Below, piece after piece: positions 50,448 through 58,711 of a DNA stretch of 64,000 nucleotides. The DNA is from Pelagibius sp. Alg239-R121 (GTDB lineage Bacteria > Pseudomonadota > Alphaproteobacteria > Kiloniellales > Kiloniellaceae). Made by a program: the position numbers and the translations under genes. Below the pieces are notes generated by a model. That model ran no database searches, was not told the origin of the DNA, and was given only the letters and a program-made list of their open reading frames with translations. The stretch's first letter is position 1. Each line of letters starts with the position of its first letter. The stretch is from assembly GCF_947331435.1 (NCBI RefSeq), contig NZ_CAMZOF010000007.1:434001-498000 (forward strand). Direction: 5' to 3'.

Positions 50448-51209
50448 TTAGTCGGGCAGACCGGCACGCTGGCGCAATATGGGATCCCTTATCGTGAGTT
50501 CCTTGCCGGCAAGGTCGGACGCGGCCGATGAGCAGAGATAGGCAATGACCTGAGCGGGGACTTCCGGTGCAGCGTGATCTTCCCGAGCCATCTGACTGAC
50601 AGGATTAATCCCTGACGCTTTGATCTTGACCTGCATATCCGTATCCACCGTGCCCGGTGCGAAACCGAAAACCCGCAGTCCGCGGCCGGCGTATTCCAGG
50701 GCCGTTGCCTGGGTTAGCATCGCTACGCCGGCTTTGCTCGAGCAATAGGCGCTCCAGCCTTCCAGCGGCGTGTGGGCGGCGCCGGAACTGATGTTGATCA
50801 CCACGCCGCATGCTTCCAGGAGACCCGGCAGTACCGCGCGGATGCAGTGGTAAACGCCAAGCAGATTAATGCTGACATTTGCTGCCCATTCGTCAGGGTG
50901 GCTGTCCAGGATGCCGCCGATCGGCTCGATCACGCCGGCGTTGTTGATCAGGATTCCGGGTGGCCCAAAGCGTTCCCGGGTTTGAACTGCAAGGTCCGTG
51001 ACGGCGGAAAAATCCGAAACGTCACAGGCGACTGCGATGGCCTGACCTCCTGAAGCTTCAATGTCCTTGGCAATGGCTTGGCAGAGTTCTACGCGCCGCG
51101 CCGCGAGCACAACCTTCACGCCCAGGGCGCCGAGGGTCTTCGCAGCCGCTTCTCCGATTCCACGGCTAGCCCCGGTGACAATGGCAACCTGTCCCGACAG
51201 TTCTTGCAT
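50448..51209 (-). CDS. Short-chain dehydrogenase/reductase
   Basis: A 253-residue classical SDR. NAD(P)-binding TGASRGIG (12-19), structural NNAG (89-92), catalytic Ser near 141 (NISSGAA), and Tyr155/Lys159 in YCSSK are all in place. The C-terminal part ends KELTIRDPILRQRAGLPD. It converges on the NicX-like gene (12 bases between stops) and faces the amidotransferase gene behind it. It probably oxidises an alcohol of the neighbouring pathway, but SDR substrate range is wide. Confidence 0.88.
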   Translation of the reverse strand: MQELSGQVAIVTGASRGIGEAAAKTLGALGVKVVLAARRVELCQAIAKDIEASGGQAIAVACDVSDFSAVTDLAVQTRERFGPPGILINNAGVIEPIGGILDSHPDEWAANVSINLLGVYHCIRAVLPGLLEACGVVINISSGAAHTPLEGWSAYCSSKAGVAMLTQATALEYAGRGLRVFGFAPGTVDTDMQVKIKASGINPVSQMAREDHAAPEVPAQVIAYLCSSAASDLAGKELTIRDPILRQRAGLPD

Positions 51210-51320
51210 AGATGATCTTTCCCTTACCTTCGACTTGGTGTTCTGTGTGGCCGTGGACGATTGTCGTCCAAGCTCACAGGCGGGGCAAGGCGGCTGGCTA
51301 AGGAATGCGGGAGGAGGCGT

Positions 51321-52085
51321 TTACAGGGCTTCGGTTGAGATCCTGTTGCCGCCCTCGGTCACCAGGATGGTCGACGGAGGTACCGGTTGCCATTCACCGA
51401 GCGCTGTATCCAGAGGCTCCGAGACGATGAGCGTATGGCCGGAGGTCTCTTGCCAGTAAAGACTCGGTGGATGGTTGTCGGTCGAGAAGCGGATTGCGTA
51501 GGTTGTCTGTCCGTCGGTGAGGGCCGCCGTACAGCGAAAGGCCTTGCCCTTTCCTCCATGCTCGGAAGTTCTGGCCACTTCCTTAAGTGTCGCGCGCAGG
51601 GCTTTCAGCGGATCGTCTTCCAGGCCGAAGTGGAACAACAGATAAAAGATCAGTTCGCTGTCGGTCGAGCCCTGGCGGCAGGCGTAGAGGTCGTCTGGAA
51701 TGAGGGCCTCGAGCCGGCGGCGATGCCGGTCGTAATCGCCGATCTGTCCGTTGTGCATGAACAGCCATTTGCCGTGCGTAAAGGGATGGCAATTGGGGCG
51801 CGAGGTTGCGGTGCCTGTTGAGGCGCGGATATGGGCAAAAAAATGATGTGTGCGGATGTTTGCCGCGAGACTGCGCAGATTGCAGTCGCTCCAGGCGGGT
51901 AGAACCTCTCGGTAAACGCCTGGGATTTCACGTTCGCCGTACCAACCGATACCGAAGCCGTCGCCGTTGACGGCAACTTTGGCTTTACAGGAATGCAGGC
52001 TCTGCGCTGCCAGAGAATTGTCGGGTTCGAAAATCAGGTCCTCGGGAAAAATCGGAGAACCGCTGTAGGCCAGCCATCTGCACAT
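51321..52085 (-). CDS. Class II glutamine amidotransferase, EgtC/YafJ-like
   Basis: A 254-residue Ntn-type amidotransferase. Met1 is followed by the nucleophile Cys2 (MCRWLAYSGSP). Further landmarks are GDGFGIGWYG, HIRASTGTATSRPNCHPF and MHNGQIGD. Relatives include EgtC of ergothioneine synthesis, which hydrolyses gamma-glutamyl conjugates, and the YafJ group of unknown role. No egtB or egtD genes are next to it, so the exact reaction is open. It lies upstream of the SDR on the same strand (111-base gap). Confidence 0.87.
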   Translation of the reverse strand: MCRWLAYSGSPIFPEDLIFEPDNSLAAQSLHSCKAKVAVNGDGFGIGWYGEREIPGVYREVLPAWSDCNLRSLAANIRTHHFFAHIRASTGTATSRPNCHPFTHGKWLFMHNGQIGDYDRHRRRLEALIPDDLYACRQGSTDSELIFYLLFHFGLEDDPLKALRATLKEVARTSEHGGKGKAFRCTAALTDGQTTYAIRFSTDNHPPSLYWQETSGHTLIVSEPLDTALGEWQPVPPSTILVTEGGNRISTEAL

Positions 52086-52265
52086 GTCGGATGTCCTTGC
52101 GCGCCAAGGCGTTGTAGCCGCTGCATTACAGCGGGAAGTTATGGTGTTTTGGTTAATTCGAACCGCATTGAGAGGCAGAACCCGTTCACAAGCGTCTGTG
52201 TCCGTAATTCCGGCCTGTCGCTCATAGTGGGCGAAACGCGCAGGCCGGTGGAAGCCGGCTTATCG

Positions 52266-52532
52266 CTATTCGGCCGCTGCGGGATGGACTGCGGATGGTC
52301 CCGCCTGAGGGCTGCTTTGGGGAGATACGCGAATGCGGTTCGTCACCATGCGGTCGTGAAGGCGGGTTATGATTGCGCTGCCTGTCCTCTCGAACAGAAA
52401 GGGAAAGACGGCGTGAACCATCGCGGCGAAAGCACCGCAAAGCATGGCAAAGCCGAAAGAGGCACTCATGGCCATGTGCTCGCCGTAAGTCTCGTTGACG
52501 GAATTGGGATGGTCGGTAAAAAGCGTTTTCAT
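52266..52532 (-). CDS. Small DUF6356-like membrane-associated protein (88 aa)
   Basis: An 88-residue protein beginning LFTDHPNSVNETYGEHMAMSASFGFAMLCGAFAAMVHAVFPFLFERTGS, with one hydrophobic helix (about 24-48). It matches my recollection of the DUF6356 pattern (LFTDHP.SV.ETY.EH....., HA..PFLF..TGS). The last 25 residues are a proline/serine-rich tail. Function unknown. It is divergent from the Lrp-type gene at 52674. No other gene is seen in 52086-52265. Confidence 0.7.
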   Translation of the reverse strand: MKTLFTDHPNSVNETYGEHMAMSASFGFAMLCGAFAAMVHAVFPFLFERTGSAIITRLHDRMVTNRIRVSPQSSPQAGPSAVHPAAAE

Positions 52533-52673
52533 AGCGACGGGAAACCTGCGTTATCAGTTCGATATCAAAACGATAATGCGTTCTTCTTGAAAAATGGTTC
52601 TTTTTGTGCGCTATTATGACTATTAAGTAGTCACAATGTGCTAAAAAAAATAAAATAAAAGGAATTATGTTCC

Positions 52674-53135
52674 TTGAATTCCATGGATCGAAAAATTCTG
52701 GAGTGCCTCCAGGAGGATGCCGGCCTGGCCGTGGCCGAGATAGCGGAGCGGGTGGGATTATCCAAGACCCCCTGTTGGCGGAGGATCCGTCAACTGGAGG
52801 AAAGCGGTATGATCCGGCGGCGGGTTGCCTTGCTGGATCGCGATAAACTGAACCTGGGTGTGACTGTCTTTGTCGGGGTCAAAACCAGCAAACATGATGT
52901 CAAGTGGTTGGAAACATTTGCGAAAGCGGTTGTGAATTTCCCCGAAGTTGTTGAGTTCTATCGCATGAGCGGCGAAGTTGACTACATGCTGCGCGTCGTG
53001 GTTCCCGATATTGCCGCCTACGACGCGTTCTATCAGCGCTTGATCCAACGAATCGATCTCACCGACGTCAGCTCGAGTTTTGCCATGGAAGAGATCAAAT
53101 ACACGACAGCGTTACCGCTCGGCTACGCTGGTTAG
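52674..53135 (+). CDS. Lrp/AsnC-family transcriptional regulator
   Basis: A 153-residue protein with the AsnC helix-turn-helix (MDRKILECLQEDAGLAVAEIAERVGLSKTPCWRRIRQLEESGMI) and an effector-binding RAM domain (FYRMSGEVDYMLRVVVPDIAAYDAFYQRLI; IKYTTALPL). A TTG at 52674 has a GGAA site; an ATG three codons later is also possible. It is monocistronic, divergent from the DUF6356-like gene and upstream of the 3-hydroxyisobutyrate-dehydrogenase-like gene. It probably senses an amino acid; the target is not known. Confidence 0.9.
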   Translation: MNSMDRKILECLQEDAGLAVAEIAERVGLSKTPCWRRIRQLEESGMIRRRVALLDRDKLNLGVTVFVGVKTSKHDVKWLETFAKAVVNFPEVVEFYRMSGEVDYMLRVVVPDIAAYDAFYQRLIQRIDLTDVSSSFAMEEIKYTTALPLGYAG

Positions 53136-53315
53136 GCGCGCTTGCGGTCAGGCAGTTCTGTCCGGTAGTAATACGGCATCATTCAACGATCTCTTCCAGA
53201 TGGATGGGTGAAGCTTCGGTTTCGGCTCGTTTGCTGGAATATTCAATCTCAACGAAAGATATAGGCGCGTCCGAAGCTGAAGGCATGGGATTTCGTCGCG
53301 CCGTGGGAGTTATTC

Positions 53316-54206
53316 ATGAGTAAGAAAGTCGCTTTTCTCGGCCTCGGTGTGATGGGTTTTCCTATGGCGGGGCACCTTGCCAACGACGGTTATGATGTCA
53401 CCGTTTACAACCGCACCGCCGCCAAGTCGCAGGCCTGGGCAGAAAAGTACAAGGGAAAGACCGCCGCGACGCCGCGCGAAGCCGCGCTGGAAGCGGAGAT
53501 CGTGATGGCTTGTGTTGGGAATGACGACGATCTGCGTTCGGTTGTACTCGGCGATGACGGTGCGTTCAGCGGCATGGGTGGGGGCACCGTGTTCGTCGAC
53601 CACACCACTGCGTCGGCCGACGTTGCTCGCGAACTGGCTGCTGCCGGCGAAGGGCTCGGTATTGGTTTCATCGATGCGCCGGTCTCGGGCGGGCAGGCGG
53701 GTGCCGAAAACGGTATTTTGACGGTCATGTGCGGTGGTGATGCGGCGACCTTCGATTCAGTAAAAGGGGCGATTGATTCTTACGCGCGGGCGGTAGCGCT
53801 GCTTGGGCCGGTAGGGGCCGGTCAATTGACCAAGATGGTCAATCAGATCTGTATCGCCGGAGTGGTACAAGGTTTGTCCGAGGGCCTGCACTTCGCGCAG
53901 AAGGCCGGCTTGGACGCCAAGCAGGTGGCCGAAGTTATTTCAAAGGGGGCCGCGCAGTCGTGGCAGATGGAAAACCGCTTCGACACCATGGTCGACGACA
54001 AGTTTGAATTCGGTTTCGCGGTGGACTGGATGCGCAAGGATTTGGGTATCGCACTGGTGGAAGCAGACCGTTTGGGCACCAGCCTGCCGGTCACGGCGCT
54101 GGTCGACCAATTTTACGGCGATGTCCAGGTGCTTGGCGGCGGCCGTTGGGATACCTCCAGCCTGATCCGCCGCCTGCGGCAGTTGGGATTGAAGTATAAG
54201 GGTTAA
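53316..54206 (+). CDS. 3-hydroxyisobutyrate dehydrogenase-family reductase
   Basis: A 296-residue beta-hydroxyacid dehydrogenase. It has the N-terminal Rossmann motif FLGLGVMGFPMAGHLA, the substrate-binding signature DAPVSGGQAGAENG, and the catalytic Lys in GQLTKMVNQ. Family members oxidise or reduce 3-hydroxyisobutyrate, tartronate semialdehyde, or scavenge succinic semialdehyde (GLYR type). It is followed after 31 bases by a dienelactone hydrolase-like gene, probably in one operon. The exact substrate is unresolved. Confidence 0.9.
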   Translation: MSKKVAFLGLGVMGFPMAGHLANDGYDVTVYNRTAAKSQAWAEKYKGKTAATPREAALEAEIVMACVGNDDDLRSVVLGDDGAFSGMGGGTVFVDHTTASADVARELAAAGEGLGIGFIDAPVSGGQAGAENGILTVMCGGDAATFDSVKGAIDSYARAVALLGPVGAGQLTKMVNQICIAGVVQGLSEGLHFAQKAGLDAKQVAEVISKGAAQSWQMENRFDTMVDDKFEFGFAVDWMRKDLGIALVEADRLGTSLPVTALVDQFYGDVQVLGGGRWDTSSLIRRLRQLGLKYKG

Positions 54207-54237
54207 TGAGACCGGGTTTCTGGGAGGTAGAGAGATT

Positions 54238-54909
54238 ATGGGCGAAGTGGTTGAACTGATGGCTTCCGACGGCCACAAGCTGTCGGGCTACCGTGCCGAA
54301 GCCGCCGGCACGCCAAAGGGCGGGCTGGTGGTCGTTCAGGAAATCTTCGGCGTCAACGGACATTTCCGGAACCTCTGTGATGCCTTTGCGGCAGAAGGTT
54401 ATGTGGCGTTGGCACCTGCACTGTTTGACCGGATCGAGACGGGCCTTGAACTCGGCTATGACGAGGAGGGAACGGCGCGAGGACGTCAACTGAAGCTCGA
54501 AATTCCCTGGGACGATGCGGTCAAAGATATCGATGCCGCCATGTCCAACCTGTCGGGAAGCGGCAAGATTGGCGTTGTCGGCTACTGCTATGGCGGATCC
54601 GTGGCGTGGCTCGGAGCAACACGGCTGCGTCCGGCCGCAAGTGTCTGTTACTACGGCGGACAGATCGCCGATTTCAGGGATGAGATGCCGAACTGCCCCG
54701 TACAGATGCACTTCGGCCGCACGGACCCGATGATCCTGCCGGAGCACGTCGAGTCCATTCAGCAGGCGCAGGCAGATGCGCCGGTGGAGGTTCATCTCTA
54801 TGATGCCGGCCACGGTTTTAGCTGCGATGAACGCGGTGGTTTTGACGCCGACAGCACTGCGCTTGCCCAGAGTCGCACTTTGTCGTTTCTGGGTCGACAT
54901 CTCGCTTAG
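54238..54909 (+). CDS. Dienelactone hydrolase family protein
   Basis: A 223-residue alpha/beta hydrolase. The triad is Cys117 (VGYCYGGSVAW), Asp163 (FGRTDPMI) and His192 (AGHGFSCDERGG), the Cys-type nucleophile of dienelactone hydrolases. The N-terminal segment VVVQEIFGVNGHFRNLCDAFAAEGYVALAP is characteristic. It probably opens a lactone or hydrolyses an ester next to the upstream dehydrogenase. A terminator-like hairpin follows 33 bases after the stop. Confidence 0.9.
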   Translation: MGEVVELMASDGHKLSGYRAEAAGTPKGGLVVVQEIFGVNGHFRNLCDAFAAEGYVALAPALFDRIETGLELGYDEEGTARGRQLKLEIPWDDAVKDIDAAMSNLSGSGKIGVVGYCYGGSVAWLGATRLRPAASVCYYGGQIADFRDEMPNCPVQMHFGRTDPMILPEHVESIQQAQADAPVEVHLYDAGHGFSCDERGGFDADSTALAQSRTLSFLGRHLA

Positions 54910-54942
54910 AAAGAGTCACGTTTACAACCGCATATAGCAGAA

Positions 54943-54977
54943 GCAGGCACCTTTGGGCTGTGCCTGCGGAATCGTTT
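54943..54977 (+). terminator. Terminator-like hairpin after the dienelactone hydrolase gene
   Basis: The arms GCAGGCAC (54943-54950) and GTGCCTGC (54960-54967) are followed within 6 bases by a TTTTT run. AGCAGAA and TTCTGCT flank it as outer arms, extending the symmetry. Confidence 0.6.
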
Positions 54978-55030
54978 TTCTGCTTGTTGCCGCGGACGCA
55001 GGCGTGACAACAGAGTTTTGAGGCAAGGTC

Positions 55031-55834
55031 ATGGACCTGAACACGGATCACGTACTTGCGGACCTTCGCCGGGATGGTATCTCGGTGCACGAAGGTTATA
55101 TTGCGGGCGGTCTGCTGGACGAGCTCAGCGAAGAATTCGAGCGTTATCTTGCCCAGGAGGAAGAGGGTGTGATGCACGTTGAGCATACGCCCGGCAAGGC
55201 ATTTCGCATCGTTCTTGATGATCCTTCGCTTCGGGAATTAAATCTGAAGAAGTCCTGCATTGCCTCCGCATTCTTTAACGACCCTATGAAAGAGCTGGCG
55301 TCCGCTTACCTGCCTGGCGCGCCCTTTTGCAATGGCCTTCTCGGGACCAACGAGTTTCGCGCGATGCCGGTGACCGAAGTGCATTTCGATACTCTGCAAT
55401 GCCTGAAGTTCATGATTTATCTGGACGACACCACGGCTGCCAATGGTGCATTCAGCTTTATCCCCGGCTCGCATAGGAAAACCCACGCCTATCGCAAGTG
55501 GTTTGCCCGGCTTGGCGGCGTGCCGAGCCTCATTCCTAACGCGCTGCCGGACGAACATCGCGCCCGCGTCACCTCCATCGAAGCGAAGGCAGGAACGCTG
55601 ATTGTGTTCGACACCGATGGTCTGCATGCCGGTGGGGTTCTAAAGCCGGGAACGACCCGTCGTGTCGTGCGCGCCCATTGCATGGCGCGGAGTTTTGACC
55701 CCTGGAAGTTGACGGAACTCATGCCCTATCGGATCAAGCACAGCGGGCTGAACCCAGCAACGATCTATAGCAAAGTCTTTGCGCCCAGCTACCGTGCGAC
55801 CCAGGGCACTGGACGCGCGCAGGGCACGACGTGA
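55031..55834 (+). CDS. Phytanoyl-CoA dioxygenase (PhyH) family protein
   Basis: A 267-residue Fe(II)/2-oxoglutarate oxygenase. The metal triad is His118 and Asp120 in EVHFDTLQ and His199 in DGLHAGGVL, with Arg210 for 2-oxoglutarate. The fold motif FSFIPGSHRKTH is typical. GAGGCAAGG precedes the ATG. Substrates in this family range from phytanoyl-CoA to secondary metabolites. It stands alone after a terminator and partly abuts the unrelated membrane-protein gene at 55848. Unlike the PhyH protein at 57823, it has no obvious partner. Confidence 0.87.
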   Translation: MDLNTDHVLADLRRDGISVHEGYIAGGLLDELSEEFERYLAQEEEGVMHVEHTPGKAFRIVLDDPSLRELNLKKSCIASAFFNDPMKELASAYLPGAPFCNGLLGTNEFRAMPVTEVHFDTLQCLKFMIYLDDTTAANGAFSFIPGSHRKTHAYRKWFARLGGVPSLIPNALPDEHRARVTSIEAKAGTLIVFDTDGLHAGGVLKPGTTRRVVRAHCMARSFDPWKLTELMPYRIKHSGLNPATIYSKVFAPSYRATQGTGRAQGTT

Positions 55835-55847
55835 CGCCATTGATCGC

Positions 55848-56321
55848 GTGTTGTTTCAACCGGCGCCAATAGCATCGAAACGCGGTCTTTCCGCAGCCTG
55901 GATGGCGGCCTTCGCCTGTATCGCCGATTTGCCCATTCTGCTTTCGGATGGGCCTACGATTGCCCTTCTGCTCCCGCCTGTTTTTGCGGGCGGTTCATTC
56001 GGGTGGGTCTTGCAGGCCGATGCTGTCGGCCGAAAATCAAATAGCCTGATCGCGGCGGCATGCGGCGCTTTCTGTGCGCTCTTGTCACTGCCGATCGTGA
56101 TGCTTGGCTCAATACTCATTGCAATTTCTAATCCAATCCCCCACGGGATATTCGACCTGATAGCCATGTTGGTCATGATTTGCTTAGCTGCAATAGCTTT
56201 AATGTGGTGGTGGATCTTCCCGATCGGGGCCGTCGCCGGGCTGACCTTGCACCTGATCTGGAAACAGGTTGAGAAAAGGCAGGAGGAGCTCAGCGAACAA
56301 CAACTGAACTCTTGTTTATGA
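55848..56321 (+). CDS. Membrane protein of unknown function (about 157 aa)
   Basis: About four hydrophobic segments (AWMAAFACIADLPILL; ALLLPPVFAGGSFGWVL; LIAAACGAFCALLSLPIVMLGSILIAI; LIAMLVMICLAAIALMWWWIFPIGAVAGLTLHLIW) and a short charged tail. The frame overlaps the end of the PhyH gene if started earlier; a GTG at 55848 avoids that, and an ATG at 55902 is another option. No ribosome site decides. Family not recognised. It converges with the potassium channel gene, 9 bases apart. Confidence 0.6.
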   Translation: MLFQPAPIASKRGLSAAWMAAFACIADLPILLSDGPTIALLLPPVFAGGSFGWVLQADAVGRKSNSLIAAACGAFCALLSLPIVMLGSILIAISNPIPHGIFDLIAMLVMICLAAIALMWWWIFPIGAVAGLTLHLIWKQVEKRQEELSEQQLNSCL

Positions 56322-56330
56322 GCCCATCTT

Positions 56331-57314
56331 CTATGAGTCCATCGCTCGGCGTGAGATCGATCTACCGCAGTGAGGGCAGGAATTCGAAGTGTTCGGCGTG
56401 CCACTCCTTTTGGTCGCCGAGCGGCGAATATCTTCTGCTGCATCGCTGCTGACACCTAGTTCCTGACGTCGGACTTCCAACGCCCGTTCTTCGTCCTCAT
56501 CGATGATTCCGTCTTCAAGTGCGATCTGGAACTCGCGCTCGAGCGCCTCTCGGCGGCGCCGAAGTTGATCGGCGAAACCCGATGCCAGGATGCCGGCAGG
56601 CAGAGCGACCATGCCGATGCCGACGATCGTGATGCAGGCACCGAAGAGTTTCCCGAACGGCGTGATTGGCGTGACATCTCCATAGCCGACGGTGGTTAGC
56701 GTTGCCATCGCCCACCACATCGCATGGGGTATCGAACCAAAGGCTTCCGGCTGTGCGTCCTGCTCAAAGAGGTAGATTCCACTGGAGGCTAAAATAAGGA
56801 CGATAATAAGAACGAAAAATGCGGCGTAGAAAGAGCTGGCTTCTTCGCGAAAAACGTTAAGCAGCATTGTCATAGCTGCCGAGTAGCGGGTCAGTTTGAA
56901 GACTCTGAGCAACCGCAGCACACGCAGGAACCTCAGGTCGACGGCAATAATGAAGGAAAGGTAGAACGGCAGGATGGCCAGAAGATCGATGATCGCCACC
57001 GGGCTCATCAGATAGCGAAACCTGCTTTTTAACGCAGGTACTCTACGCTGCCCGACACGCTCAACTGCGGTCCATACGCGCAACCCATATTCGATTGTGA
57101 AGATCCCGACCGAGATCAGTTCGAGCTTGTCGAACACGTCGTCGTAAGCCTGTTGTATCGGTGGTACGGTCTCCAGGATGACTGCAATGATATTTATCAG
57201 GATTAAAACAATCAGTGCGTAGTCGCACCAACGACTGGCCTTATCGCCAGACTCCGCTACCTCTAAAATTTCGTAGATACGCCGCCGCAATCCAGTATTT
57301 TCTCGCTCGGCCAT
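56331..57314 (-). CDS. Voltage-gated potassium channel with single-CxxC C-terminus
   Basis: A 327-residue six-helix Kv-type channel. The ATG at 57314 has GGAGAG upstream. S4 carries repeated arginines (VDLRFLRVLRLLRVFKLTR) and the selectivity filter TVGYGD lies at about 208-213 in LTTVGYGDVTP. The C-terminal cytoplasmic part has a coiled or SHOCT-like segment (FQIALEDGIIDEDEERALEVRRQELG). It ends with a CPHCGRS motif, half a zinc ribbon that could bind metal as a multimer. It conducts K+ across the inner membrane; the physiological role is unknown. Confidence 0.9.
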   Translation of the reverse strand: MAERENTGLRRRIYEILEVAESGDKASRWCDYALIVLILINIIAVILETVPPIQQAYDDVFDKLELISVGIFTIEYGLRVWTAVERVGQRRVPALKSRFRYLMSPVAIIDLLAILPFYLSFIIAVDLRFLRVLRLLRVFKLTRYSAAMTMLLNVFREEASSFYAAFFVLIIVLILASSGIYLFEQDAQPEAFGSIPHAMWWAMATLTTVGYGDVTPITPFGKLFGACITIVGIGMVALPAGILASGFADQLRRRREALEREFQIALEDGIIDEDEERALEVRRQELGVSSDAAEDIRRSATKRSGTPNTSNSCPHCGRSISRRAMDS

Positions 57315-57822
57315 ATTGCTCTCCATCGGGCGTCGGGAGTGCGTTTGCTCTCTCGGTAAACAATCGAGGACAGGTACCGTACTCTAGTCGAAAAAATGAT
57401 TGTGATGTGCCCGCGATCTGTGACCTCTTTTGCCCTCAGTTTATTATCTTAAGACCATACGCCAGGGGCGGTGTAACAGGCTAAGAAACTCTGTCGGGGA
57501 TCGCTCGCAGCCGGACAAGGTCTATTCAGCAACTTTGGCGCCGACAAACCAAATTGGATGCAACGGATTTCCAGGTCTGCAATGTCGCCGTGGGACTAAG
57601 CATGGACGTTCCCGGAATGGGCTTGTCACGCTGGCGGTCTCAGGATCGGGGCTGGGGATCTGGAGTTTCCGCTTTGAAGTTTCTATAGGTGCGCCAGGGC
57701 AATAGGTTCACAAAATATGGGAGCAATCCGGGCGGTGGTTGTCTTGAATTAAAGGCAGGTTCAACACTTGGCACAGCCGATCAAAAGAGATTGGCAATGT
57801 CACGCAAAAGGGACTAACTGAG
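57315..57822. other. 508-base gap, no gene seen
   Basis: This gap is divergent between the channel gene and the PhyH-like gene at 57823. No convincing ORF, RNA fold, repeat or terminator was found on either strand. It must hold two promoters. Confidence 0.45.
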
Positions 57823-58683
57823 ATGTCGGCACTTTCGCAAAGGCAAAAGGATCAATTCTGGCGGGACGGAGTTCTCGTTGTCGAAGAAGCCGTCACATCC
57901 GCCGAGCTCGCGGCTTTGCGTGAAGCCTTTTTGGAATGGGTCGACGAAAGCAAAGCACACGGGCAAGACTATGGGGAAACCCTGGATGGCCGCGCCCGGT
58001 TTGACTTGGAACCAGGGCATACCGCAACTGTACCGGCTCTGCGCCGGGTTCAGTCGCCCGAAGAAATCTCACAGGTTTACCGCAATGTCATGCGCAATTC
58101 CGGGATGGTGGACTTCGTATCCGACTTAATTGGGCCGTCGTTGAGATTCCATCACGGGAAGGTCAACTCCAAACTTCCGGGTGCGGCCACGAAAGTCAAA
58201 TTTCACCAGGACTTTACCTTTCAGCCCATGACCAACGACGACATGATCACCGCTCTGCTTTTTGTCGACGACGTGACGCTGGAAAATGGCCCGCTTGAAG
58301 TTGTCCCGGCTACCCACAAGGGCCCACTCTATTCTCTTTGGCACAAGGGTGTCTTTACGGGCGCTGTCGCCGACGAAGTTTTCGAAGAACACCGCGCCAA
58401 TATTATTAAATGCACCGGTAAAGCAGGGTCGGTCTGCCTGATGCATTCGTGCCTTTTGCACGGTTCGGCACCCAACCTGTCAGACAGATCGAGGACGCTC
58501 TACATCGCGACCTATTATGCCGAGGATGCAAAGGAACTCAGCCCGAATGCCTTGCCGAGTGCTCTCACCCATGAACTGGTGCGCGGCGAAGACTCAGGCC
58601 GGATCCGCTGTTCGTCCTATGAAATGGAAATCCCGGAAGTGCCGAAGGACACTTCGTTCTTTGCCCAGCAGGCTGCCGGGTAA
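57823..58683 (+). CDS. Phytanoyl-CoA dioxygenase (PhyH) family protein
   Basis: A 286-residue Fe(II)/2-oxoglutarate oxygenase, distinct in sequence from the one at 55031. The metal triad is His128 and Asp130 (VKFHQDFTFQP) and His213 (LLHGSAPN), and 2-oxoglutarate is bound by Arg224. The central stretch TNDDMITALLFVDDVTLENGPLEVVPATHKGPLYSLW resembles ectoine- or syringomycin-type relatives of this superfamily. It is monocistronic and convergent with the acyltransferase gene. Substrate unknown; hydroxylation of a free amino acid or fatty acid is possible. Confidence 0.87.
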   Translation: MSALSQRQKDQFWRDGVLVVEEAVTSAELAALREAFLEWVDESKAHGQDYGETLDGRARFDLEPGHTATVPALRRVQSPEEISQVYRNVMRNSGMVDFVSDLIGPSLRFHHGKVNSKLPGAATKVKFHQDFTFQPMTNDDMITALLFVDDVTLENGPLEVVPATHKGPLYSLWHKGVFTGAVADEVFEEHRANIIKCTGKAGSVCLMHSCLLHGSAPNLSDRSRTLYIATYYAEDAKELSPNALPSALTHELVRGEDSGRIRCSSYEMEIPEVPKDTSFFAQQAAG

Positions 58684-58711
58684 ACGACGAACTGCAAACG
58701 GCGATCAGACG

